Below, piece by piece: positions 1 to 5,180 of a DNA stretch of 5,682 bases (its first letter is position 1; each line of letters opens with the position of its first letter). Under the pieces are notes generated by a model. The model was not told the origin of the DNA and did not search any database. It worked only from the letters and a program-made list of their open reading frames with translations. The DNA is from Candidatus Bathyarchaeota archaeon (GTDB lineage Archaea; Thermoproteota; Bathyarchaeia; 40CM-2-53-6), in assembly GCA_005888675.1 (NCBI GenBank), contig VBBA01000058.1, positions 1 through 5,682 of the forward strand. The letters are read 5' to 3'. A program made the translations under genes and the position numbers.

Positions 1-136
1 TGGAGCTGCAATAATCATTAGCTACATTGTATTGGTCGACTAGAATGATCTGCTTGTTGGTGATCTTGCTGAGATAATATGCTGTGGCCGAGCCCATTAT
101 TCCAGCTCCGATAATGCAGACGTCAGTCTCGCTCAT
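1..136 (-). CDS. FAD-dependent oxidoreductase, DAO/sarcosine-oxidase-like, N-terminal part only
   Basis: Only the first 45 codons lie in the window; the gene runs off the left edge. Reading leftwards from ATG at 134-136, the protein opens MSETDVCIIGAGIMGSATAY, a textbook beta-alpha-beta dinucleotide-binding fold: hydrophobic strand (residues 6-9), G10-x-G12-x-x-G15, helix, then a second strand (30-33) ending in acidic D34, which in this fold contacts the adenosine ribose of FAD. The following residues (36-45, YNVANDYCSS) suggest the D-amino-acid oxidase/sarcosine oxidase branch of flavoproteins, which oxidise C-N bonds of amino acids or N-methyl amines; the substrate cannot be told from this fragment. 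No signal peptide is seen, so it is presumably cytoplasmic. It is divergent from the VOC-fold gene at 216 across a 79-base gap. No strong ribosome-binding site precedes the ATG. The flavin-fold call is firm; the subfamily is tentative. Confidence 0.85.
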   Translation of the reverse strand, partial: MSETDVCIIGAGIMGSATAYYLSKITNKQIILVDQYNVANDYCSS

Positions 137-185
137 TCTACCAGCCCAACTTGTACCTTCTCAGGGAAACACGGTTTGTCCGACG

Positions 186-192
186 ATAAATA
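186..192 (+). promoter_or_regulatory. TATA-like box for the VOC-fold gene
   Basis: ATAAATA is centred 27 bases upstream of the ATG at 216, the spacing at which archaeal transcription would begin on or beside the start codon (leaderless mRNA). An in-frame TGA at 210-212 excludes any longer start, so box and start agree. Read on the other strand the same bases give TATTTAT, about 47 bases upstream of the divergent oxidoreductase start, so the box could serve both genes. Inferred from sequence and spacing only. Confidence 0.5.
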
Positions 193-215
193 GTGAGCCA
201 TCACCAATGTGATGT

Positions 216-605
216 ATGGTTCGTCCGCCCTTCGGAGCCTTGCGCTTCCTCTATGTAGGAAGTTCAGACGTTGGTCGCGACCTAGAATACTACACGGGAG
301 TGCTCGGTGCAGAGAAGATCTGGGACCTATCCTCATTTGGGACGAGAGTCGCGGCCGTCCGGATCTGTGACGGTCCCCCGCTTCTTTTGGCGGGGCATCG
401 TTCCGCGCCATCGTGCCTACCGATATTTGAGGTCAAGGATATTGATGCTACTGCCAAGGAGTTGAAGCGGAAGGGGTGGGAGTCTGAGAGCGGCAAGTTC
501 GAGATTCCGAACGGGCCCTGCTACTTGTTCAAGGATCCAAGTGGGAACCAGCTTGCAGTATTCCAAGACGTCCGGCCTGGGATGTTCGAGCAGGCTCATG
601 CTTGA
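216..605 (+). CDS. VOC (glyoxalase/bleomycin-resistance fold) family protein lacking metal ligands
   Basis: A 129-residue single VOC unit of the usual length, with the two beta-alpha-beta-beta-beta halves visible. Half one covers residues 9-60 and includes the helix motif DLEYYTGVLGAEKIW (22-36). Half two covers 68-118, with IFEVKDIDATAKELKRKGW (70-88) and the hallmark DPSGNQLAVFQ (107-117). In metal-dependent glyoxalases and dioxygenases, His or Glu ligands sit on the first strand of each half and in the last strand. By eye those positions are F11, L68 and A114, so a metal-dependent enzyme is unlikely; a ligand-binding or sequestering role, as in antibiotic-binding VOC proteins, fits better. 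The substrate is unknown. ATG 216 is the first possible start because TGA lies in frame at 210-212. No signal peptide is seen. It is divergent from the FAD oxidoreductase and followed by a 92-base gap. Confidence 0.88.
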   Translation: MVRPPFGALRFLYVGSSDVGRDLEYYTGVLGAEKIWDLSSFGTRVAAVRICDGPPLLLAGHRSAPSCLPIFEVKDIDATAKELKRKGWESESGKFEIPNGPCYLFKDPSGNQLAVFQDVRPGMFEQAHA

Positions 606-662
606 GAGGAGCCGGCGTGGTCTGGCGATATGTTCAGATAAGCCGTGTACCCGAATATCTAG

Positions 663-668
663 TAATAA
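663..668 (+). promoter_or_regulatory. Possible TATA-like element upstream of the winged-helix operon
   Basis: TAATAA, within the AT-rich stretch GAATATCTAGTAATAAG (653-669), is centred about 32 bases before the ATG at 698. That would place a transcription start about 5-7 bases before the start codon. It is the only AT-rich block in the 606-697 gap and no Shine-Dalgarno-like sequence sits before the ATG, which favours a near-leaderless transcript. The match is weak. Confidence 0.3.
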
Positions 669-697
669 GACCGCGCTTAGATTACGGTTGATTCGCC

Positions 698-1021
698 ATG
701 GCTAACCCGTTGAACTCTGACGATCGATTGCTCTGGTGGTGGTTCGTCGGAACTAGAGGGGGACCTACCCGGGCGAGGATTGTCATGGCCTTGAAGGAGG
801 AGCCGTTGAACGCGAAGCAACTTGCCGACTTTCTCGATATCAACTACAAGACCGTTCGGCATCATCTGAAGGTCTTGTCGGATCATCATCTCCTCGAATC
901 ATTCGGTGACAAGTATGGCAAGGCCTACTCCTTGTCTCCCGTCCTAGAAGCGAACTATGAAGCATTCGTACAAGTGCAGAAGACCGGGTTGAGCCGTCGG
1001 GTAGTGAGAATAATTGGTTAG
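698..1021 (+). CDS. Winged helix-turn-helix transcriptional regulator (ArsR-like, archaeal type)
   Basis: A 107-residue protein that is almost entirely one winged-helix domain. After a short leader with an unusual WWW run (residues 13-15), GGPTRARIVMALKEEPLNAK (21-40) forms helix 1 and the start of helix 2. QLADFLDINYKTVRHHLKVL (41-60) is the helix-turn-helix, with YKTVRHHLKVL as recognition helix, and GDKYGKAYSLS (70-80) is the beta wing. The C-terminal 20 residues are basic (SRRVVRIIG). No metal-sensing cysteines or added sensor domain are present, so any signal must come from a partner. Its stop codon (1019-1021) lies inside the start of the next gene, a membrane protein, so the two are almost certainly co-expressed. 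This regulator/membrane-protein pairing recurs in archaea. The target is not identifiable from sequence; autoregulation of this operon is a reasonable guess. Confidence 0.9.
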   Translation: MANPLNSDDRLLWWWFVGTRGGPTRARIVMALKEEPLNAKQLADFLDINYKTVRHHLKVLSDHHLLESFGDKYGKAYSLSPVLEANYEAFVQVQKTGLSRRVVRIIG

Positions 1022-1307
1022 CACTGACTTAGTTATTCTCGGCGCCACGACGGGGGTGTGCCTGGTCAATATTGGATTGCTCGGAGGGTTGATGTATATT
1101 TACCATCGCGGATATTCGGAGCTAAAGTCAAGGTTTGGACTTGGCCTCTTCGTCTTCGCAGGCCTGCTAGTCACTCAAAACTTGCTTTACATCTACTTCT
1201 ACTTCGCCGAGTGGGACGCTTTCAGCTACGTTATGCAGTACGTGATGCTTGCAAACCTTGTCCAGACCCTCGGACTGGCAACACTCAGCTGGGTTTCCTG
1301 GAGATAA
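1014..1307 (+). CDS. Small three-helix membrane protein paired with the winged-helix regulator
   Basis: A 97-residue, strongly hydrophobic protein with three predicted membrane segments: about residues 6-30, 42-64 (rich in Tyr and Phe) and 75-96. The first loop, HRGYSELKSRF (31-41), is basic and likely cytoplasmic. TTG at 1014 overlaps the regulator's stop by eight bases, and the codon just upstream in frame is TAA (1011-1013), so no earlier start exists. A GTGAG stretch at 1006-1010 could act as a weak ribosome-binding site, and coupling to the upstream gene is likely. The architecture resembles the small membrane proteins next to winged-helix genes in haloarchaea (the DUF7521 type), a comparison from memory rather than a search. 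A plausible role is membrane sensing or sequestration for the regulator. No catalytic motif is visible. Confidence 0.8.
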   Translation: MVSTDLVILGATTGVCLVNIGLLGGLMYIYHRGYSELKSRFGLGLFVFAGLLVTQNLLYIYFYFAEWDAFSYVMQYVMLANLVQTLGLATLSWVSWR

Positions 1308-1317
1308 CCAACCACCG

Positions 1318-1824
1318 TTGGCCTTGAAGCCCATAGTGATAGTTTGGGCATTAGGCATCTTGATCGTAACCGCAACTGTGCTACTGTTTGCCGCGCCCAT
1401 GCTGTTACAGACTCGATCAGGCTCATCGTCCCAGCCGGGCTGCAACAGTGAGACATTGAATCATGTGTACAGTCCTGATAGGTTGCAGGTCCACAATTCT
1501 TGCCAGACGGTGACTGGGACAGTAATGAGGATCCTGCAAGAGAGGGATGGAGATACACACATACGCCTTCAGCTGGATCCACAGTATACCGGGCTACTGA
1601 ACGATTACAACATGCAGGATCAGAAGGGCACTCTGATTCTAGAGATAGTTTGTGCCTACTCATACATACCCCAGCAAGACGCAGTGTCAGCCTGTCAAGG
1701 ATACACCAACCAAGTTCCAATTCCCAATGTTGGACAGCATGTTTCCGTCGTGGGACAGTACGTGACGGATCTGGATCATGGCTGGAATGAGATCCATCCT
1801 GTCTATTCCGTCGCTACGATATAG
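1318..1824 (+). CDS. Membrane-anchored extracytoplasmic protein, probable OB-like beta-barrel, four cysteines
   Basis: A 168-residue protein from TTG 1318. Residues 6-30 form one N-terminal membrane segment or uncleaved signal anchor, followed by a Ser/Gln-rich linker (34-40) and a soluble domain (42-168) likely outside the membrane. The domain holds TVTGTVMRI (64-72), ERDGDTHIRLQLD (75-87), GTLILEIVC (104-112), PNVGQHVSVVGQYVTD (136-151) and HGWNEIHPV (154-162). These short strands with an ending HGWxEIHP motif recall small OB-fold-like proteins of bacteria and archaea. Cysteines 42, 62, 112 and 126 could form two disulfides outside the cell. Function unknown. An in-frame ATG at 1249 would add 23 non-hydrophobic residues coded wholly across the preceding gene. 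TTG 1318 is preferred: it lies 10 bases after that gene's stop, with GGAGAT at 1300-1305 as a possible ribosome-binding site. Probably the third gene of the regulator operon. Confidence 0.8.
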   Translation: MALKPIVIVWALGILIVTATVLLFAAPMLLQTRSGSSSQPGCNSETLNHVYSPDRLQVHNSCQTVTGTVMRILQERDGDTHIRLQLDPQYTGLLNDYNMQDQKGTLILEIVCAYSYIPQQDAVSACQGYTNQVPIPNVGQHVSVVGQYVTDLDHGWNEIHPVYSVATI

Positions 1825-1891
1825 CCGCACTTTGGACTGAATTTACTTAGGACAGGACTAACGAAAAATTCGAGCAGTCAGATTCCTTTCC

Positions 1892-1957
1892 CCACGCTCA
1901 AAAATTTCATTCTAATCGATACACCCTCCCCCCTCTCACGCTCAATATTCACGAGGG
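1892..1957. repeat. Composite intergenic repeat, copy 1 (about 66 bases)
   Basis: Built in order from CACGCTCAA plus an A/T run (1893-1907), a spacer, a pyrimidine tract of about 14 bases (1924-1937), a second CACGCTCAA (1937-1945) and TCACGAGG (1949-1956). The same modules in the same order recur in copy 2 at 2080-2169. Seen directly in the sequence; the orientation of any transcript is unknown. Confidence 0.75.
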
Positions 1958-2079
1958 AAAGATCCAGTTTTGAACGAAAAATGCTCGTTTTCAAGCTAAG
2001 AACGATGGTTTCCACTATCTACCCGACCGAAGAATATCCCTGAGAATGGGGCGACCGTCCGTCAACTCCAGCATTTCTT

Positions 2080-2169
2080 CCACGCTCAAATTTTCTCTTT
2101 TGAACCAGTATGCCCCCTCCCCCTCCCGTGCTCAAATTTCACGCTCAATTCCTAGACCTCACGAGGAGG
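2080..2169. repeat. Composite intergenic repeat, copy 2 (about 90 bases)
   Basis: Same module order as copy 1: CACGCTCAAATTTT (2081-2094), a spacer with TTTTGAACCAGTATG, a 15-base pure C/T tract (2113-2127), a variant GTGCTCAAATTT (2128-2139), CACGCTCAATT (2140-2150) and TCACGAGG (2159-2166). It is longer than copy 1 mainly through the added GTGCTCAAATTT module and a longer spacer before TCACGAGG. ACGAGGAG recurs once more at 2184-2191, just outside. Confidence 0.75.
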
Positions 2170-2221
2170 ATCATGCAAGGGCCACGAGGAGAATTAGCAA
2201 AGCTCAGGGGATTGGACCCGT

Positions 2222-3055
2222 TCAAGAAGCTCTTGAGTGGGTCAGGGACAGGAACTCCAAGACTATTCTGTTGAACTCTTCGGGACGGGACATATTCACA
2301 ATATGATCGGCGCCATGGACAACCACTTTCTTTGAGCCCGGGATCTTGGAGTGAAGGTCGTTGGCAATCAATTGCATGCCTTTGACGTCCCGGTCGCCGA
2401 TCATCACCAAAGTCGGGACAGTGATTTCTGGCAATCTCTTGTAGCTTGCCGGGTCCGGACTGACTTGATGCTTCCATGGGTTGTCCAACTGGACATGAGC
2501 ATTCTCCAGCGCGATCGTCATGATTTTCTTTCGGGATTCTGGGTTTTGAGCCGCGGCCCAAGCGTTGACATCCATCTCAGCAGCTTCCTTGAGCTTTCCT
2601 TGCTTGATCAGATCCTCTTGTGGCGCCATTTGCTTATCGAATTCTTTCCACACTTGATCTTCTACAGGATCCGATGTTTTGCGGCCGCTAACTCCAGCTC
2701 CAACAAGGACTAGACCATCGACCTGGTTTTTGTAGCTGGTCGTGAAATCTATGGCTATTCTTCCCCCGTTCGAGACACCGATAATGTACACCTTATCGAG
2801 TTTGAGATGTTGTAATAGGGCGTGGAGGTCTTCAAAGTCTGAGAATTTGGTTTCAGCCTTGGTGGACCTGCCGAAACCTCTTACGTCATACCTTACAACG
2901 TTGTAACTGTTCGAGAATAGCTCAAACTGTTCATCCCACATCCGACGGTCTAAGAAGCCGGCATGGATCAGGATTAGCGGGTGACCTTTGCCTTTAACCT
3001 CATAGTACAATTTTCCGTCTTGAACCGGAACCGTGCCAGAAGTTGTCATGCCCAT
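2222..3055 (-). CDS. Alpha/beta hydrolase, complete catalytic triad
   Basis: A 277-residue protein of standard length for the alpha/beta hydrolase superfamily (esterases, lactonases, dehalogenases, C-C hydrolases). Visible in order: the oxyanion-hole segment LILIHAGFLDRRMWDEQF (27-44, H31-A-G33); YDVRGFGRS (56-64); the nucleophile elbow GVSNGG with S95 flanked by glycines; a cap region rich in Lys and Glu (about 125-200); the acid strand TLVMIGDRDV with D223 (D221 as alternative); and the catalytic histidine in HGADHIVNM (H251). The usual elbow GxSxG is intact, so it should be an active serine hydrolase; the substrate cannot be read from sequence. No signal peptide, hence cytoplasmic. ATG at 3055 is used, with M3 possible. 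It lies 33 bases downstream of the DUF3052 gene on the same strand, so both may be read from the promoter at 3495-3502. Confidence 0.93.
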   Translation of the reverse strand: MGMTTSGTVPVQDGKLYYEVKGKGHPLILIHAGFLDRRMWDEQFELFSNSYNVVRYDVRGFGRSTKAETKFSDFEDLHALLQHLKLDKVYIIGVSNGGRIAIDFTTSYKNQVDGLVLVGAGVSGRKTSDPVEDQVWKEFDKQMAPQEDLIKQGKLKEAAEMDVNAWAAAQNPESRKKIMTIALENAHVQLDNPWKHQVSPDPASYKRLPEITVPTLVMIGDRDVKGMQLIANDLHSKIPGSKKVVVHGADHIVNMSRPEEFNRIVLEFLSLTHSRAS

Positions 3056-3088
3056 TTATCGTAATGAAGACTTATGCTCTTAGAGGTT

Positions 3089-3469
3089 TCAGGCAGCTTT
3101 CATTCTCAGAGCTGACCAATCGTCATCAACGGAGAATATCGCGTCCGCTTCTAGACCAATTGATTGGGCGTATTCGCGTATGCTGTCGCGGTTGATGTCA
3201 GTCTTCATCTTGGAGCTGCCCTTAGGATAGGTAACCCATACGATTCCGTCTGAGGCAAGAGACGTTTTGAGTCCTGGCAGCCTCTGATTGAGTTCGTTCT
3301 TTGAAGCCACGAAAACTTGGATAACGTCGTACTGACCATTCGGTTCCGTGGAGATCGTGACCTTGTTAGGCAATCGTCCCACCAACCCCCTGTAATTGCT
3401 TGGTTCGTTGAGAAGTAGGAATCTTTGTCCTTCTTTGATCATCAATTTCTCGGTGACGTTCTTGGGCAT
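3089..3469 (-). CDS. DUF3052-like protein, start revised to the internal ATG
   Basis: A 126-residue soluble protein resembling the DUF3052 family, whose function is unknown. Family-like features: an N-terminal strand after a turn, IKEGQRFLLLNEPSNY (11-26); GRLPNKV (31-37); a central YDVIQVFVASKNEL (47-60); the signature WVTYPKGSSKMKTDINRD (78-95); and the closing VDDDWSALRMK (114-124). The fold looks like a small Rossmann-like alpha/beta domain without an obvious catalytic residue. The open frame extends to an ATG at 3547 and would give 152 residues. I choose the ATG at 3467-3469 because the extra 26 residues are not family-like and because TTAAATTT lies 26-33 bases upstream, the spacing for a leaderless archaeal transcript. 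It is followed by the hydrolase and divergent from a membrane-protein gene. Confidence 0.85.
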   Translation of the reverse strand: MPKNVTEKLMIKEGQRFLLLNEPSNYRGLVGRLPNKVTISTEPNGQYDVIQVFVASKNELNQRLPGLKTSLASDGIVWVTYPKGSSKMKTDINRDSIREYAQSIGLEADAIFSVDDDWSALRMKAA

Positions 3470-3494
3470 TGTCGAGGGAGACAGATACGTCAGG

Positions 3495-3502
3495 AAATTT
3501 AA
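3495..3502 (-). promoter_or_regulatory. TATA-like box for the DUF3052-like gene
   Basis: On the minus strand the sequence reads TTAAATTT, the best match in the window to the archaeal TATA consensus. Its centre is about 29 bases upstream of the ATG at 3469, placing the transcription start at or within a few bases of that codon. It lies inside the longer version of the open frame, which argues against the ATG at 3547 being used. Confidence 0.6.
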
Positions 3503-3621
3503 CAATGTGTGTCCGGCTACACCCTCTAATTTGACTGAGTTCCCCACTAGTCCTCAAGGGTTCGTCAAAGTGAAGGATGGGAACGCTCTTATCAGACCAG
3601 TATGAGGATGTTCGAACGGTC

Positions 3622-4020
3622 ATGCAATCTCCATCCAAGCCGAAACGACCAGTTGGAGTCATAATAATCGCAGCGATTGCTGCTGCTGGAGGTTTGTTGT
3701 CATTGTTCGGGGCCGCTTCCGTCTTTTCCGGCAACGCCACCGGTCCCACCTGGCTGGCGATTGTAGTGGTCATCTTTGGTGTCCTAGGCCTAGCGCTGGG
3801 CGTCGGGTTCTACACTGGGGCTCACTGGGCCTGGATCGGAGGAATTGTGATTTACGTTATCTCTATCCTGCTCGGAATCCTTGAGATACTCTATGGTGGG
3901 ACTGTCGGAGGGATAGGCGGAGTCATCAGAATAATCGCCGGAATAGTCATCCCGCTCTACCTGACTCGGGCCGGTCCTAAGAGCTTCTTCGCCCGGACTG
4001 GTGCACCATCCAAACCATGA
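3622..4020 (+). CDS. Four-helix archaeal membrane protein of unknown function
   Basis: A 132-residue protein from ATG 3622. A short basic leader, SPSKPKRPVGV (3-13), is followed by four hydrophobic segments at about 13-35, 44-64, 69-91 and 97-114, and a basic tail ending after LTRAGPKSFFAR (114-125). The RPxGV leader and the LTRxxxKSFF tail are typical of small archaeal membrane proteins of this layout (from memory, no search). Charge distribution puts both ends in the cytoplasm. Glycines are frequent in the helices (for example GGTVGGIGG, 92-100), allowing close packing. No catalytic or transport motif is seen. ATG at 3577 would add 15 polar residues; 3622 is preferred because the leader then matches the family pattern, with GAGG at 3604-3607 and CTTAT at 3588-3592 as weak upstream signals. 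It is divergent from the DUF3052 gene and convergent with the toroid gene 54 bases away. Confidence 0.78.
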   Translation: MQSPSKPKRPVGVIIIAAIAAAGGLLSLFGAASVFSGNATGPTWLAIVVVIFGVLGLALGVGFYTGAHWAWIGGIVIYVISILLGILEILYGGTVGGIGGVIRIIAGIVIPLYLTRAGPKSFFARTGAPSKP

Positions 4021-4074
4021 GTTTGGTAATTTCGTAAAGCTGTGTAAGAAGTAACCGAAACGCTCTGACTCAAG

Positions 4075-5172
4075 CTATGATAAGCGCTCTAAGATTCCCA
4101 GTCTCTTCAATGTGAGCAATGCCTGTAACGTTATCCATTTGCTGGGCTTGCCCGCCTCTTCCAGTTGGAGTGTGTGTCCGTCTCCCCAGCCCTCTGTGAA
4201 GGCCTCCCTCTCTTCCGGTCTTGACACAGCCTTTCCTCCGTGTATGCCAACGCTCTGTCGCCAACCGCGATAGACTCCTTCCAGAACCCATTTCCCGTCA
4301 GGAAGTCTCTTTTGTCGAAGCAAATTTACAGCGTCGCCCATTCGAGGGTCGTACTTGGCCCCGAGTTCCGAGAGTACTCTCAGTCCATGCAGAAAATCGT
4401 AGCGGTAATGCATGGGATAGTGAATGGTTAAGAATTCAAGAAGCACCGGCGAATCATTGCGCTTCGACTTGTATATTCGATGCCGTAGCAGAAACTCGGA
4501 GCCTTTTGCTGCAGCGTCTTCCCATCTCTTCATTGATGGATGGATTTGGAACATTGCTGCCAATGCCCAGAGTGGCTCTATCGTGGCTTGGAACGAGCCG
4601 TGCTTGGCGCCATCCTCGGTGAAACAGTTCCATCCTCCATCTACGAGTTGTTCTGAGATGAGCCAATCCATCGCCTTGACAACTCTCTCGTCTTGGCCAT
4701 ATCCGAATTTTGCGAGGGACCGGATCATGTTCCCGGTCGAACAGACGTGGGGCTTGATTCCTTCAGATCCTCTTGGTCGTAATGCGAAGCCTCCTGTTTC
4801 CACGTTGTGGGCGTGTAAGTAGTGTTCTACGGAGTTCTCGATTCGTTCATCAGATCCGACTAGACCTATGTCAGCGAGCACTGCTAACTGCCAAGCGCAA
4901 GAGGACCATTTTGGAACGTAACAGGATTCTGGATTCTCCCAATAGATCCCATCCTTCTGTTTTGCAAGGATTGTTGCAGCCCATCCTTCCCTTCCGATCC
5001 GTCCCCTCGTATCTCTAACAGAGCGATCATTCTCACCGTGGTCCATTAGTCCGGTGAGCGTAAAGTATTGGACTGACGGCTCGTCTTCAAGCAGCCAATC
5101 AAGGGTTTCTTTCGAGACTGATACTTTTGGAAAGGCAAGTTCCTGCAAAGCGGGTCTTACATTTTCTACCAA
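4075..5172 (-). CDS. Alpha/alpha-toroid protein of the terpene cyclase/prenyltransferase-fold superfamily
   Basis: A 365-residue soluble protein made of helical-pair repeats with glycine-tryptophan turns: DGIYW (74-78), ETGGFAL (125-131), VDGGWNCF (177-184), PDGKW (291-295) and a final repeat with SKWITLQALLTLKRLG (344-359). This is the alpha/alpha6 barrel pattern of squalene/hopene cyclases and protein prenyltransferase beta subunits. The cyclase DxDD motif is absent and the length is about half that of a cyclase, so it is not a triterpene cyclase. By eye, H191-G-S193 sits where farnesyltransferase beta has its zinc-binding D-G-C, and H262 in YDFLHG sits where it has a zinc-binding histidine, so a metal site is uncertain. 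It may bind a prenyl or lipid substrate in its central cavity. Start is TTG 5172; the frame upstream has no ATG or GTG before a stop at 5209-5211. It begins eight bases after the upstream membrane-protein gene. Confidence 0.82.
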   Translation of the reverse strand: MVENVRPALQELAFPKVSVSKETLDWLLEDEPSVQYFTLTGLMDHGENDRSVRDTRGRIGREGWAATILAKQKDGIYWENPESCYVPKWSSCAWQLAVLADIGLVGSDERIENSVEHYLHAHNVETGGFALRPRGSEGIKPHVCSTGNMIRSLAKFGYGQDERVVKAMDWLISEQLVDGGWNCFTEDGAKHGSFQATIEPLWALAAMFQIHPSMKRWEDAAAKGSEFLLRHRIYKSKRNDSPVLLEFLTIHYPMHYRYDFLHGLRVLSELGAKYDPRMGDAVNLLRQKRLPDGKWVLEGVYRGWRQSVGIHGGKAVSRPEEREAFTEGWGDGHTLQLEEAGKPSKWITLQALLTLKRLGILERLS

Positions 5173-5180
5173 AGGTTGTC

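Larger units (their letters stand above)
1825..2221. other. Convergent intergenic region with repeat elements, no gene seen
   Basis: 397 bases between two genes that end towards each other. It holds two copies of a composite repeat (listed separately), two copies of ACGAAAAAT (1861-1869 and 1974-1982) and pyrimidine tracts. A reading frame on the plus strand from 2046 runs into the hydrolase gene antisense and has no protein-like character. No convincing terminator hairpin or long T-run was found for either flanking gene. Confidence 0.7.

Noticed and set aside
133..411. 92-codon open frame on the minus strand
   Set aside because: Antisense to the VOC-fold gene; Arg/Ser-rich with no recognisable fold, and it covers the divergent promoter.
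1249..1317. ATG-started extension of the extracytoplasmic protein gene
   Set aside because: The 23 extra residues are hydrophilic, mostly an alternate-frame reading of the preceding gene, and would put a 59-base overlap before a membrane anchor; TTG 1318 fits better.
1226..1720. 164-codon open frame on the minus strand
   Set aside because: It lies antisense to two well-supported plus-strand genes, has a Cys/Ser-rich irregular composition and shows no domain-like pattern.
1970..1994. Imperfect inverted repeat TTGAA...TTCAA, possible terminator hairpin
   Set aside because: Only five outer base pairs match before mismatches and no T-run follows, so it is too weak to call.
2113..2127. Canonical G-quadruplex on the minus strand
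   Set aside because: Only three G-runs are present in the tract, one short of the four needed for a standard three-tier structure.
1892..2169. CRISPR-like array
   Set aside because: The repeats are short, unevenly spaced and diverged, spacers are not of uniform length, and no cas gene is nearby.
2046..2306. 86-codon open frame on the plus strand
   Set aside because: It runs through the repeat region and then antisense to the hydrolase; the composition follows the repeats and no protein-like features appear.
4424..4822. 132-codon open frame on the plus strand
   Set aside because: Fully antisense to the toroid-fold gene, whose repeat motifs show the minus strand is the coding one.
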